A stretch of DNA of 21,584 bases from CAYNFH01 sp964396385 (GTDB lineage Bacteria > Armatimonadota > Chthonomonadetes > Chthonomonadales > CAJBBX01), in contig CAYNFH010000104.1 in the NCBI GenBank assembly GCA_964396385.1, forward strand, positions 1 through 21,584. The letters run 5' to 3'. The translations under genes were made by a program, and so were the position numbers. The notes under the pieces are model-generated. The model did not search any database. It was not told the DNA's origin and worked only from the letters and a program-made list of their open reading frames with translations. How positions within the stretch are numbered: the first letter of the stretch is position 1; the number at the start of each line of letters is the position of its first letter. Below, in pieces: positions 6,065 through 13,121 of this stretch.

Positions 6065-6733
6065 TCAGTCCGGCGGGGGAATCGGGGCCGAGCCGGGCCA
6101 ACCGCAGGAGCCGACCAGCGGCACGAACACGCAGGCGCCATACTGCTCGACCATGACGGACCCGGACGGGCTCTTGTCCACGAGCGTGAGGTCCTGCATC
6201 TCCGCAGACCCCACCGGGAGTACCATGCGTCCGCCCGGCGCGAGCTGATCAATGAGCGGCTGGGGGATGGAAGGCGCCGCGGCGGTGACGAGGATGCGGT
6301 CGAAGGGCGCCTCTTCGGCCAGGCCCAGGCTTCCATCGCCGACGAGGATCGCAACGTTCTGGTAGCCGAGGTACTCGAGGAGACAGCGCGCTCGTTCCGC
6401 GAGCGGCGAGTGCCGCTCCATGCTCACCACGCGGCGCGCAAGTTCTGCCAGGATGGCGGCCTGGTAGCCGGATCCCGTACCCACCTCCAGGACGGTCTCG
6501 TCGCCGTGCAGCCGCAGGAGCTCCGTCATCATGGCCACCATGAGCGGCTGTGAGATGGTCTGGTCGGCGCCGATGGCCTGCGGCCTGTCCTCATAGGCAT
6601 GCTCCCGGAGAGGCTCGGGGACGAAGAGGTGGCGGGGAACGCGGCCCATGGCATCCAGCACGCGGCGGTCACGGACTTCGCGCGCCTCGAGCTGTTCGAG
6701 GACCATCCTCCGCCTATCGGCTTCTTCGGTCAC
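6065..6733 (-). CDS. pcm: Protein-L-isoaspartate O-methyltransferase
   Basis: The enzyme methylates isoaspartyl residues in aged proteins using S-adenosylmethionine, which allows their repair. The 222-residue product has the family motif 'GADQTISQPLMVAMM' (~55-69), the SAM-binding loop 'VLEVGTGSGYQAAILAEL' (~81-98), 'GDGSLGL' and 'PFDRILVTAAAPSIPQPLIDQL'. The GTG start at 6733 has GGAG 6 nt upstream. An in-frame ATG nine codons later (6706) is possible. It follows lysS after 67 nt holding an octamer array, so it may be transcribed with greA-lysS. Confidence 0.93.
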   Translation of the reverse strand: MTEEADRRRMVLEQLEAREVRDRRVLDAMGRVPRHLFVPEPLREHAYEDRPQAIGADQTISQPLMVAMMTELLRLHGDETVLEVGTGSGYQAAILAELARRVVSMERHSPLAERARCLLEYLGYQNVAILVGDGSLGLAEEAPFDRILVTAAAPSIPQPLIDQLAPGGRMVLPVGSAEMQDLTLVDKSPSGSVMVEQYGACVFVPLVGSCGWPGSAPIPPPD

Positions 6734-6776
6734 AACCAGCTCCGCTGAAGGCGTTCACGCGCTCAGGTCCGGATTC

Positions 6777-6800
6777 CGAAACTCCTGAACACCTCAACAC
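6777..6800 (-). repeat. Octamer array directly after the lysS stop codon
   Basis: On the lysS strand the array begins on the base after the TAG stop: GTGTTGAG (6800-6793), GTGTTCAG (6792-6785), then a degenerate GAGTTTCG (6784-6777). The unit is the same as after fnr. Confidence 0.7.
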
Positions 6801-8315
6801 CTATTCAATCCGTTCCGGTCGCATCAGCGGAAACAGGATGACGTCCCGGATGGAGTGCGCGCCGGTGAGGACCATGGCAAGCCGGTCCAGCCCCACCCCC
6901 AGGCCGCCGGTGGGGGGCATACCGTACTCCAGTGCGCGCAGGAAGTCCTCATCCATTGGATGGGCCTCCTCGTTGCCGGCAGCGCGCTGGACTATCTGGG
7001 CCTCGAACCGCTCGCGCTGATCCAGCGGGTCGTTTATCTCCGAGAAGGCGTTGCCCAACTCCTGTGTGGCGACGTACACCTCGAAGCGCCGAGTCAAATC
7101 CGGATTGTCTGGCCGCTTCTTGGCCAGCGGGGACGTTTCCAGCGGAAAGTCGGTGATGAAGGTCGGCTGGACCAGATTCGGCTGCGTGAACCGCTCGTGC
7201 AGCTTCTCGATGATCCCCCCAACCGTATTCTCGCGCTCCGTGGGGATGCCGACCCGCTCCGCGGCCCTCTTGGCGCTCACCAGGTCGGCAAGCTCCTCCG
7301 GCTCAATGCCGGCATACCGGGCGATGCCGTCCAGGATGCCAAGCCGCGTCCAGGGCCGGCAGGAGAGATCTATGGCGGCGTCTTCCGTCCCATCCTGCGT
7401 CGGACGGCGGTAGGTGATGACGGGCGAACCGTTCACGGCTGTACACGCGGCAACGTACATCTCCTCCACGAGGTCCATCATGGCCTCCAGGTCCACGTAT
7501 GCCTGGTAGAGCTCCAGGAGCGTGAACTCCGGGTTGTGGCGCGTGGAGATTCCCTCGTTGCGGAATACTCGCCCGATCTCGTAGACCTTCTCAAAGCCGC
7601 CCACGATGAGGCGCTTCAGGTACAGTTCAAGCGAAATCCGTAGCTTAAAGTCAAAGTCGAGGGCGTTATGGTGGGTCTTGAAGGGCCGCGCCGCTGCGCC
7701 CCCCGCCTCCACCTGCAGCACCGGCGTCTCCACCTCCAGGAAGCCGCGGCCATCCAGGAAGCGGCGGATCGCCTGTACCATCAGGCTGCGCTTCACCAGG
7801 ACTTCGCGGGCGTCCGAATTCGCGATGAGGTCGACATACCGCATTCGGTACCGCCGCTCTACATCGCTCAGCCCCGAGAAGTGCTCGCCCTCGCGCTCCT
7901 TGCCGATGGGAAGCGGCCGAAGAGCCTTCGCCAGGAGTGTGTACTCCGCGACCTCCACAGTGGGCTCGCCCATCCGCGTGCGGAAGACGGTGCCCTCCAC
8001 CCCCAGGATGTCCCCGATATCCAGGTCTTTGAATACCTCGTACGGCTTTTCGCCTACCGCGTCGCGCTTCACGTAGATTTGCACGCGGCCGGATTCGTCC
8101 ATGAGGTGCGCGAAGGAAGCCTTACCCATGATGCGGATGGCAACCAGGCGCCCGCAGATTTGAACTGGCCCCCCCTGTAGCCGATCAAAGTCCTGGGAGA
8201 TGGCCGCCGCGCGCTCCGTGCGGTCGTACCGCTCAATGCTGAAGGGGTCTTCCCCGCGGGCTCGCAGCGCCTGCAGCTTGGCGACGCGCTGCGCCCGAAT
8301 GTCCTGCTCTTCCAT
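6801..8315 (-). CDS. lysS: Lysyl-tRNA synthetase, class II
   Basis: Charges tRNA-Lys with lysine. The 504-residue protein has the usual length and order. The N-terminal OB-fold anticodon domain includes 'VQICGRLVAIRIMGKASFAHLMDESGRVQIYV' (~52-83). The class II catalytic core has motif 1 around 'RFLDGRGFLEVETPVLQ', motif 2 'VFRNEGISTRHNPEFTLLELYQAY', and motif 3 'GLGVGLDRLAMVLTGAHSIRDVILFP' at the C-terminus. The ATG lies 8 nt after the greA stop. greA-lysS adjacency is common in bacteria, and the promoter at 8918-8946 probably drives both. Confidence 0.98.
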   Translation of the reverse strand: MEEQDIRAQRVAKLQALRARGEDPFSIERYDRTERAAAISQDFDRLQGGPVQICGRLVAIRIMGKASFAHLMDESGRVQIYVKRDAVGEKPYEVFKDLDIGDILGVEGTVFRTRMGEPTVEVAEYTLLAKALRPLPIGKEREGEHFSGLSDVERRYRMRYVDLIANSDAREVLVKRSLMVQAIRRFLDGRGFLEVETPVLQVEAGGAAARPFKTHHNALDFDFKLRISLELYLKRLIVGGFEKVYEIGRVFRNEGISTRHNPEFTLLELYQAYVDLEAMMDLVEEMYVAACTAVNGSPVITYRRPTQDGTEDAAIDLSCRPWTRLGILDGIARYAGIEPEELADLVSAKRAAERVGIPTERENTVGGIIEKLHERFTQPNLVQPTFITDFPLETSPLAKKRPDNPDLTRRFEVYVATQELGNAFSEINDPLDQRERFEAQIVQRAAGNEEAHPMDEDFLRALEYGMPPTGGLGVGLDRLAMVLTGAHSIRDVILFPLMRPERIE

Positions 8316-8323
8316 CCCTGCGT

Positions 8324-8803
8324 CTACTTCCGGATCGCCACTATCTCGTACTCGATGACCCCATCCGGGATACGGACCGACACCCGGTCTCCCACCGTCT
8401 TGCCGAGCAGCGCCTGCCCCACGGGGGACTCGTCGGAGATACGGTCGTTATCCGGATCCGACTCCACAGAGCCCACAAGCGTGAACTCCCAGTCGTCTTC
8501 CATCTCCAGGTCCCGTACGGTTACCTTGGAGCCGATGCCGACGTGGTCCGTGGGTATATCCTCCGGTTGGAGGACGTGCGCCATCTGCACGATCCGATAA
8601 AGGTCCTGTATGCGGCCCTCCACGAAGGCCTGCTCGATCTTCGCATCTTCGTACTCGGCGTTCTCGGTGAATTCGCCGAACTGCTTGGACTCCCGGATGC
8701 GCTCCGCCACTTCCCGCCGCTCGACGGTGCGGAGGCGCTCCAGGTCCTTTTCAATCTTCGCGAAACCCTCCGGCGTCAGGAGGATAGGGTTTTCGACGGA
8801 CAT
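8324..8803 (-). CDS. greA: Transcript-cleavage elongation factor GreA
   Basis: Rescues backtracked RNA polymerase by stimulating cleavage of the RNA 3' end. The start at 8803 has GGGAG at 5 nt and gives 159 residues, the standard GreA length. A frame extending to 8842 is rejected. The N-terminal coiled coil (to ~75) carries the tip motif 'FGEFTENAEYEDAK' (residues ~42-55) with Glu44, Glu47 and Asn48 in the region that reaches the active site. The C-terminal globular domain includes 'GSKVTVRDLE' and 'ESPVGQALLGKTVGDRVSVRIPDG'. It has its own promoter and a ~110-nt structured leader. Confidence 0.97.
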   Translation of the reverse strand: MSVENPILLTPEGFAKIEKDLERLRTVERREVAERIRESKQFGEFTENAEYEDAKIEQAFVEGRIQDLYRIVQMAHVLQPEDIPTDHVGIGSKVTVRDLEMEDDWEFTLVGSVESDPDNDRISDESPVGQALLGKTVGDRVSVRIPDGVIEYEIVAIRK

Positions 8804-8842
8804 GACGTCTCCCTTGGACGCGTCGACCGCGGGGATATGCAA

Positions 8843-8917
8843 ACAAGCACTGACATCCCAGCGGACGCCAGTGCTTGTAGGTCGCGCGCTTCTAGTTGCG
8901 CCAAAACACTGCGCAAC
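8843..8917 (-). promoter_or_regulatory. Structured greA 5' leader with two hairpins
   Basis: Hairpin 1 pairs 8911-8917 with 8895-8901 (GTTGCGC/GCGCAAC, 9-nt loop) and begins at about the predicted transcription start. Hairpin 2 pairs 8869-8878 with 8843-8852 (ACAAGCACTG/CAGTGCTTGT, 16-nt loop). It is followed on the RNA strand by TTGC and lies 40 nt before the greA start. Hairpin 2 could be a weak attenuator. Confidence 0.55.
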
Positions 8918-8946
8918 AGTATATCACAGCGTCTTCCACGCGTCAA
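8918..8946 (-). promoter_or_regulatory. Sigma-70-type promoter of greA-lysS
   Basis: On the minus strand TTGACG (8946-8941) and TATACT (8923-8918) are 17 nt apart. The -35 box begins 7 nt after the purQ stop codon. Confidence 0.82.
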
Positions 8947-8952
8947 ACGCGC

Positions 8953-9648
8953 TCAAGCGGCGATAAGCGTGCGCACCGCGCTCTCGAAAATGACGCGGCC
9001 GTCCGCCGAGCCGAGAATCTTCTCAGAAGCGCGCTCGGGATGTGGCATCATACCCAGGACGTTGAAACGCTCGTTGGCGATTCCCGCGATGTTGTCCATG
9101 GAGCCGTTCGGATTGCTGTCCGGTGTGATACGGCCGTCCGGCTCGCAATAGCGAAAGAGGACGCGGTTGGCAGCCTTCAGCTCCGCGAGGGTTGCTTCGT
9201 CGGCGACGTAGCAGCCTTCACCGTGCGCCACCGGGACGCGCAGCACCTGACCCTGCCTGGCCGCGCGCGTCCACGGTGTCTCTGTGCTCTCCACTCGGAG
9301 GTGGACCTGCTTGCACACGAAACGGGTGCCCGCATTGCGGAGCAGTGCGCCCGGAAGCAGGTGGGCTTCGCAGAGCACTTGGAAGCCGTTGCAGATGCCT
9401 ATGACCAGCTTGCCGCGCTCCGCGTGAGCCCGCACCGCGTCCATGATGGGGGAGAAGCGGGCGATTGCCCCGCAGCGCAGATAATCGCCATAGCAGAAGC
9501 CGCCTGGGAGAATAACGCAATCGTATGACCTGAGCGAGGTCTCAGTGTGCCAGACGTAATCCACGGGCTTGCCCACAACCTCCTTCACCGCCCAGAAGGC
9601 GTCCTGGTCGCAGTTTGACCCTGGGAACGTGACGACCGCGAACTTCAA
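8953..9648 (-). CDS. purQ: Phosphoribosylformylglycinamidine synthase, glutaminase subunit
   Basis: Supplies ammonia from glutamine to the FGAM synthase complex (PurL-PurQ-PurS) in purine synthesis. The 231-residue class I glutamine amidotransferase has its nucleophile Cys86 in 'VIGICNGFQVLCEA', and the other triad residues His203 and Glu205 in 'MMPHPERA'. The N-terminus 'FAVVTFPGSNCDQDA' is typical of PurQ. It starts with TTG, overlapping the purS stop as TTGA (9645-9648), with GAGGTGG just upstream. PurL is not in the window. Confidence 0.96.
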   Translation of the reverse strand: MKFAVVTFPGSNCDQDAFWAVKEVVGKPVDYVWHTETSLRSYDCVILPGGFCYGDYLRCGAIARFSPIMDAVRAHAERGKLVIGICNGFQVLCEAHLLPGALLRNAGTRFVCKQVHLRVESTETPWTRAARQGQVLRVPVAHGEGCYVADEATLAELKAANRVLFRYCEPDGRITPDSNPNGSMDNIAGIANERFNVLGMMPHPERASEKILGSADGRVIFESAVRTLIAA

Positions 9649-9887
9649 GATCCCACCTCAAAGCGATAGCTCTCAATCACGGGGTTTGCGAGGAGCCGGT
9701 CGCACATCTCCTTCACCTTCTGCTCGAGCGCCGGACCGTGCCCGGCGACCTCCATCTCTATCAGCTTGCCTATCCGGACGTCCTTCACTTCGTCGTAGCC
9801 GAGGGCATGCAGGGCGTTCTGTACTACGCGTCCCTGCGCGTCCAGCAGGCTGGGCTTCAGCGTTACGTACACCTTCACGTCTGCCAT
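9645..9887 (-). CDS. purS: Phosphoribosylformylglycinamidine synthase subunit PurS
   Basis: The small dimeric subunit bridges PurQ and small PurL in the FGAM synthase complex. The ATG at 9887 follows GAGGAGG at 5 nt and gives 80 residues, the usual PurS size. The frame extending to 9950 has no support. Visible signature: 'KVYVTLKPSLLDAQGRVVQNALHALGY' then 'VRIGKLIEMEV' and 'CDRLLANPVIESYRFEV'. Translationally coupled to purQ. Confidence 0.95.
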   Translation of the reverse strand: MADVKVYVTLKPSLLDAQGRVVQNALHALGYDEVKDVRIGKLIEMEVAGHGPALEQKVKEMCDRLLANPVIESYRFEVGS

Positions 9888-9897
9888 GCGGCCCTCC

Positions 9898-10332
9898 TCA
9901 CCGTGAGTGCAGCAGCAACCATGATAGCACAGCCGCCAGGGCGCAAACAATCAGTACTACCACCCACGGCGGGAAGGCCGACGACCGGTGGAGAGGCCGA
10001 GCGGGCGACGGGGCGGCTGCGGGCGCTCGGGCTCGCTCAGCGGCACGAGCCAGAGATTCGTCGGAACCAGCGCGGAGCGTGGTCTTTGGGGCGGAAGGGG
10101 GAAGCACTTCCACGCTGGGCTCCGCGCTTGCGCGGTTCCATGGGGCAGGGCGAGGCGGCGGCCCCAGCCCCAACCGCCGGCGGATCTCCGTGGCGATCAG
10201 GTTTGCGAGCAGCCGGCTGAGCGGTCTCATCGCACGGGGCGCGAGCACGGCCACGAACAGGAACGCCATTACCGCCCAGGCCACGGGCGAGCCGGCCATT
10301 GCGAGGTAGAGGTCTTGCGACGGCGGGCTCAA
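9898..10332 (-). CDS. Small membrane protein with two transmembrane segments
   Basis: The 144-residue product has one hydrophobic segment at ~16-33, a basic/proline-alanine-rich middle (~50-118), and a second hydrophobic segment at ~121-141 ending in 'LLLHSR'. No family recognised. It starts with TTG overlapping the DUF167 stop (TTGA, 10329-10332), with only a weak AGGT before it. An ATG at codon 12 is an alternative. It ends 10 nt before purS, so it belongs to the same transcript. Confidence 0.55.
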   Translation of the reverse strand: MSPPSQDLYLAMAGSPVAWAVMAFLFVAVLAPRAMRPLSRLLANLIATEIRRRLGLGPPPRPAPWNRASAEPSVEVLPPSAPKTTLRAGSDESLARAAERARAPAAAPSPARPLHRSSAFPPWVVVLIVCALAAVLSWLLLHSR

Positions 10333-10628
10333 CGGCTGGACCTAACGGCGCTGAGGCGGGCATCGAGCCGTGCCCAGACCTCGTTTTGCGCGAGGCCGCG
10401 CACCTCCAATGCCTTCTCCCGTCCCGCGGCGCCACGGCCGACTCTCACGGCACTCTTCGGTACATCTATTGCGTCCGCGACCAGCTCCGTGACCGCCCTG
10501 TTTGCGGCGCCATCTACCGGCGGTGCGGCTACTCGGAGGTGCAGAGTGTTCCCTTCGCGGCGCAGGAGCTCGGAACGGACGGCGCGGGGAGTGACGCGGA
10601 CCTGGATGCGCGCTACGGAATCCGCCAC
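10329..10628 (-). CDS. DUF167 (YggU-like) family protein
   Basis: The 99-residue product has the family hallmarks: 'RIQVRVTPRAVRSEL' at the start, 'LHLRVAAPPVDGAANRAVTELVADAI' in the middle, and 'VRVGRGAAGREKALEVRGL' near the end. The family folds as a compact alpha/beta domain of unknown function. A GTG start one base after the CPBP gene stop indicates tight coupling. In many bacteria this gene lies next to yggT. Here a CPBP gene separates the two. Confidence 0.9.
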   Translation of the reverse strand: MADSVARIQVRVTPRAVRSELLRREGNTLHLRVAAPPVDGAANRAVTELVADAIDVPKSAVRVGRGAAGREKALEVRGLAQNEVWARLDARLSAVRSSR

Positions 10629-10629
10629 G

Positions 10630-12093
10630 TTAACTATTCCCGAGCAGGGCGAACTGAAGGAACACGGCCGCGTTGTTCAGCGCGTGGGCAAAGATGCAGG
10701 GAGCCAGCGAGCCGCGGAGCAGGTACAGCGTGTTGAAGATAGTGCCCAGCACGAAGATACCGAGGAAGCCCAGCGGAAGCTGCGGGTGGAGTACGGCGAA
10801 AAGGGTCGACGTCGCCACCAGCGCACCGACGATCCCGAGGCGCCCCGTCAGTGACCGGAAGAGCACACCGCGGAACAGAGTCTCCTCCGTGAGAGGAGCG
10901 AGCATGGCTAATTGTGTAAACAGGAGCGCCTGCGCCAGGGGGCTCTGGCTACCGGCCAGGGCCGTGACCACCGGATGGAGCGGCGTGGATTCGCCCCGGA
11001 AGAGCCACGTAGAGACGATAGCGGCGACCTGGGTAAGTGGTGCCGCCACGGCATAACCACCGATACCCCAAAGGAGGTCTACGGGCAGGCTGCGCGTGCG
11101 GAAACCGAGGTCCGCCAGAGTGATCCCCGTGTGCCGGAGCATGAGCAATGGTACGAGAAGCCAGACAAGACTGAGCCCGAGCGAGATGCCGAGCCATGCC
11201 GTCCGATCCAGGTGAGAAGGGGCGAGCCACTGCACCAGACGGGGTCCCAGTAACTGAAGGGCGGCATAGGTCGCGAGGTAGGAGAGGAACACCCCATAGA
11301 GGGCCGCACTCTTCGGCCGCTCAAGCTGGGGCAGCACGCGAGGCTTAAGCCACGCTGGGATCTCCCACTCCGGGTGCTGCCGCTTTCGGTAGTACAACGT
11401 GGCGAGCGCAAGGAGAATGGTGAGTCCCGCGAAGAAGACGTATTCCACAATCTGCTGGAACCGGACGAGCCCGGCCGATGCCTGCCGGGCGGCCCTGGCC
11501 TCCAAATGCGCCTCCGTGAGGAAGCCGCCATTTCGGTAGATCGACTCCAGCGCGAGGTGGCGGTACCATCCGAGATCCAGGCCGCCTATCTGCTCGCGCA
11601 ACGCGGCAGTCTCCCGCGGCGTGAGACGCTCCGAGCCGAGAGACTCCTGCCACATTCCCAGCTCCCGCTCCGCGACGAGCCAGCTAGTGCTGCCACTGAT
11701 GGCGGGCAGCCTGGCGATAGAGGACTGCCAGGTCTCCAGACCTAGCCCGTGCTGGAGCAGGGCGACCTCCCGCAGCGTTCGCGGGCTCGTCGTGCTCTCG
11801 CCGACGCGGCGGAGCTCCGAAGCGAGTCGAGCACGCTCGGCAAGTTCGGCAGCGGACTCGCGCGGTCCTGCGGCAAGGCGTCCACGCGCGAAGAGCGCTC
11901 GGGCCTTGATCTGAGCCAGTATCCAGGTGCGGGATGCCTCGGGCGGTTCGTGGCTCGGGCGGGCATGAGGAGATATGTAGCGGGAGCCGAAAACCATGAG
12001 AACGACGCAGACCAACGCCAGGGCGCTCCAGCCAGGGGAGACCCTACGGGAGGTCGCCGGCGCTTCACGCTGTGGGGTGGGTGAGTCGCTCAT
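10630..12093 (-). CDS. CPBP-family intramembrane glutamic protease with long N-terminal extension
   Basis: The 487-residue product has all three CPBP (Abi/Rce1-like) motifs near its C-terminus: Glu403-Glu404 with Arg408 ('EETLFRGVLFR'), His436 ('FAVLHPQLPLG'), and His470 with Asn473/474 ('FAHALNN'). These sit among about eight membrane helices from ~215 on. The N-terminal part has one membrane helix (~24-42) and then ~150 mostly helical soluble residues. This is an unusual add-on, and these residues would lie outside or inside depending on topology. It starts 27 nt after yggT without a clear Shine-Dalgarno sequence. Substrate unknown. Confidence 0.88.
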   Translation of the reverse strand: MSDSPTPQREAPATSRRVSPGWSALALVCVVLMVFGSRYISPHARPSHEPPEASRTWILAQIKARALFARGRLAAGPRESAAELAERARLASELRRVGESTTSPRTLREVALLQHGLGLETWQSSIARLPAISGSTSWLVAERELGMWQESLGSERLTPRETAALREQIGGLDLGWYRHLALESIYRNGGFLTEAHLEARAARQASAGLVRFQQIVEYVFFAGLTILLALATLYYRKRQHPEWEIPAWLKPRVLPQLERPKSAALYGVFLSYLATYAALQLLGPRLVQWLAPSHLDRTAWLGISLGLSLVWLLVPLLMLRHTGITLADLGFRTRSLPVDLLWGIGGYAVAAPLTQVAAIVSTWLFRGESTPLHPVVTALAGSQSPLAQALLFTQLAMLAPLTEETLFRGVLFRSLTGRLGIVGALVATSTLFAVLHPQLPLGFLGIFVLGTIFNTLYLLRGSLAPCIFAHALNNAAVFLQFALLGNS

Positions 12094-12120
12094 GACTATA
12101 ACTATGGTTCGCGCATTCCG

Positions 12121-12414
12121 TTATCGCACTGCAAGGTTGAACAGGATCCCCTGCACAATCTGGATCGCGACGACGGCGATGAGGGGAGAGATGTCCAGTC
12201 CTCCGGTGCGCGAAGGCGGGATCACGCGGCGGATAGGCTCTAGCATCGGGTCCGTCATCCGGTGGAGAGTCCGCACCCAGGGCTTATACGGCGATAAGGA
12301 GCCAAAAGCAACGGCCCACGACACGATAACCTCCGCGAGGATAATGATAGCTGCCACCTGAAGCAGGTCGCAGAGGATGAACATCAGATTGACCGGCGGC
12401 AGAAATCGAAACAC
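12121..12414 (-). CDS. yggT: YggT family membrane protein
   Basis: The 97-residue product has two membrane segments (~12-32 and ~74-94) separated by the family loop 'VRTLHRMTDPMLEPIRRVIPP'. YggT proteins are small inner-membrane proteins. Their role in envelope or osmotic homeostasis is only partly known. The GTG start has AGGAG at 6 nt. It lies 12 nt after the TPR gene, in the co-directional block with DUF167. Confidence 0.9.
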   Translation of the reverse strand: MFRFLPPVNLMFILCDLLQVAAIIILAEVIVSWAVAFGSLSPYKPWVRTLHRMTDPMLEPIRRVIPPSRTGGLDISPLIAVVAIQIVQGILFNLAVR

Positions 12415-12426
12415 GCAGAGCTCCTG

Positions 12427-13101
12427 TTAGTGAGGCGCACCGGACCGCTGCATCTTGCGGCGCACGCGGTCTAGGTTGAAATGCGCCGCGCCGTCGTTCG
12501 GGTCTTTGGCAAGCTCGGTCCAGAGCCGCAGGGCATCGTTCATGCGGCCCGCCCGCTCGTAAGCAATGGCCAGCATGTGGCGGTCCAGTAGGGCGGACCC
12601 CCGCTGCTTCCGCGCCTCCTCAAGGTACTTGATGGCCTGCGGATAGTCCTTCTTGTGGGTGAGGTAGTACTCGCCGAGCTCTTCATACATCACGGCTTCC
12701 TGAGGCATGGCCTCAATGCCCTGCTGGTAGAGTGCGATAGCCTCCGGGTCGCGGTTCATGCTCCAGAGTAGCCAGCCTGCGTTCTGATAAGGCTCCGGGT
12801 CCCGCGGCCGACCGGCGACTACGATACGGGACAGGTTCACGATATGGTTGTACTCACCCTTGTGCCAGTGAGCGTCGATGGCTATGTTGAGGTCGTCCAG
12901 AATCGAATCGCAAATGGCGTCGACCTGGGCGGCACCGGAAATCGCCGTGCCCATAGCTCTGGCAGGGCGCTTCACCGTCTTCTGAGCCAGAGCAGCGCCT
13001 GGACCCAAGCAGAGGATCACGGCCGCGACGGCCCAGTGCCGCCATGCACCGGATTTCAACGGGCACAGCCCCCCTTCCGACACTCCGGATTCATCCTTCA
13101 T
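12427..13101 (-). CDS. Secreted or periplasmic TPR-repeat protein
   Basis: The C-terminal ~150 residues form tandem tetratricopeptide repeats ('PEPYQNAGWLLWSMNRDPEAIALYQQGIEAMP', 'AVMYEELGEYYLTHKKDYPQAIKYLEEARKQ', 'LLDRHMLAIAYERAGRMNDALRLWTELAKDP'). A hydrophobic stretch ending 'PGAALAQ' before them is a signal peptide or anchor. The start is uncertain. The ATG at 13101 lies inside the heptamer array and would begin 'MKDESG'. A TTG at 13059 preceded by GGAAGGGGGG would give 'MKSGAWRHWAVAAV', a better signal peptide. Role is probably protein-protein scaffolding in the envelope. Confidence 0.85.
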   Translation of the reverse strand: MKDESGVSEGGLCPLKSGAWRHWAVAAVILCLGPGAALAQKTVKRPARAMGTAISGAAQVDAICDSILDDLNIAIDAHWHKGEYNHIVNLSRIVVAGRPRDPEPYQNAGWLLWSMNRDPEAIALYQQGIEAMPQEAVMYEELGEYYLTHKKDYPQAIKYLEEARKQRGSALLDRHMLAIAYERAGRMNDALRLWTELAKDPNDGAAHFNLDRVRRKMQRSGAPH

Positions 13102-13118
13102 CCTTCATCCCTCATCCT
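13091..13118 (-). repeat. GGATGAA heptamer array between HEAT and TPR genes
   Basis: Four units, TCATCCT, TCATCCT, TCATCCC, TCATCCT on the plus strand, or AGGATGA/GGGATGA on the coding strand. They start 3 nt after the HEAT gene stop and contain the ATG of the longest TPR frame. Confidence 0.85.
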
Positions 13119-13121
13119 TCA

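Noticed and set aside
6855..7643. A 262-codon open frame on the plus strand
   Set aside because: It is antisense to lysS motifs 2 and 3; a shadow frame.
8804..8842. Longer greA start
   Set aside because: It would add 13 residues and disrupt the leader. The ATG at 8803 has GGGAG and gives the standard length.
13091..13118. CRISPR array
   Set aside because: Units are 7 nt, directly abutting, without spacers, and there are no cas genes.
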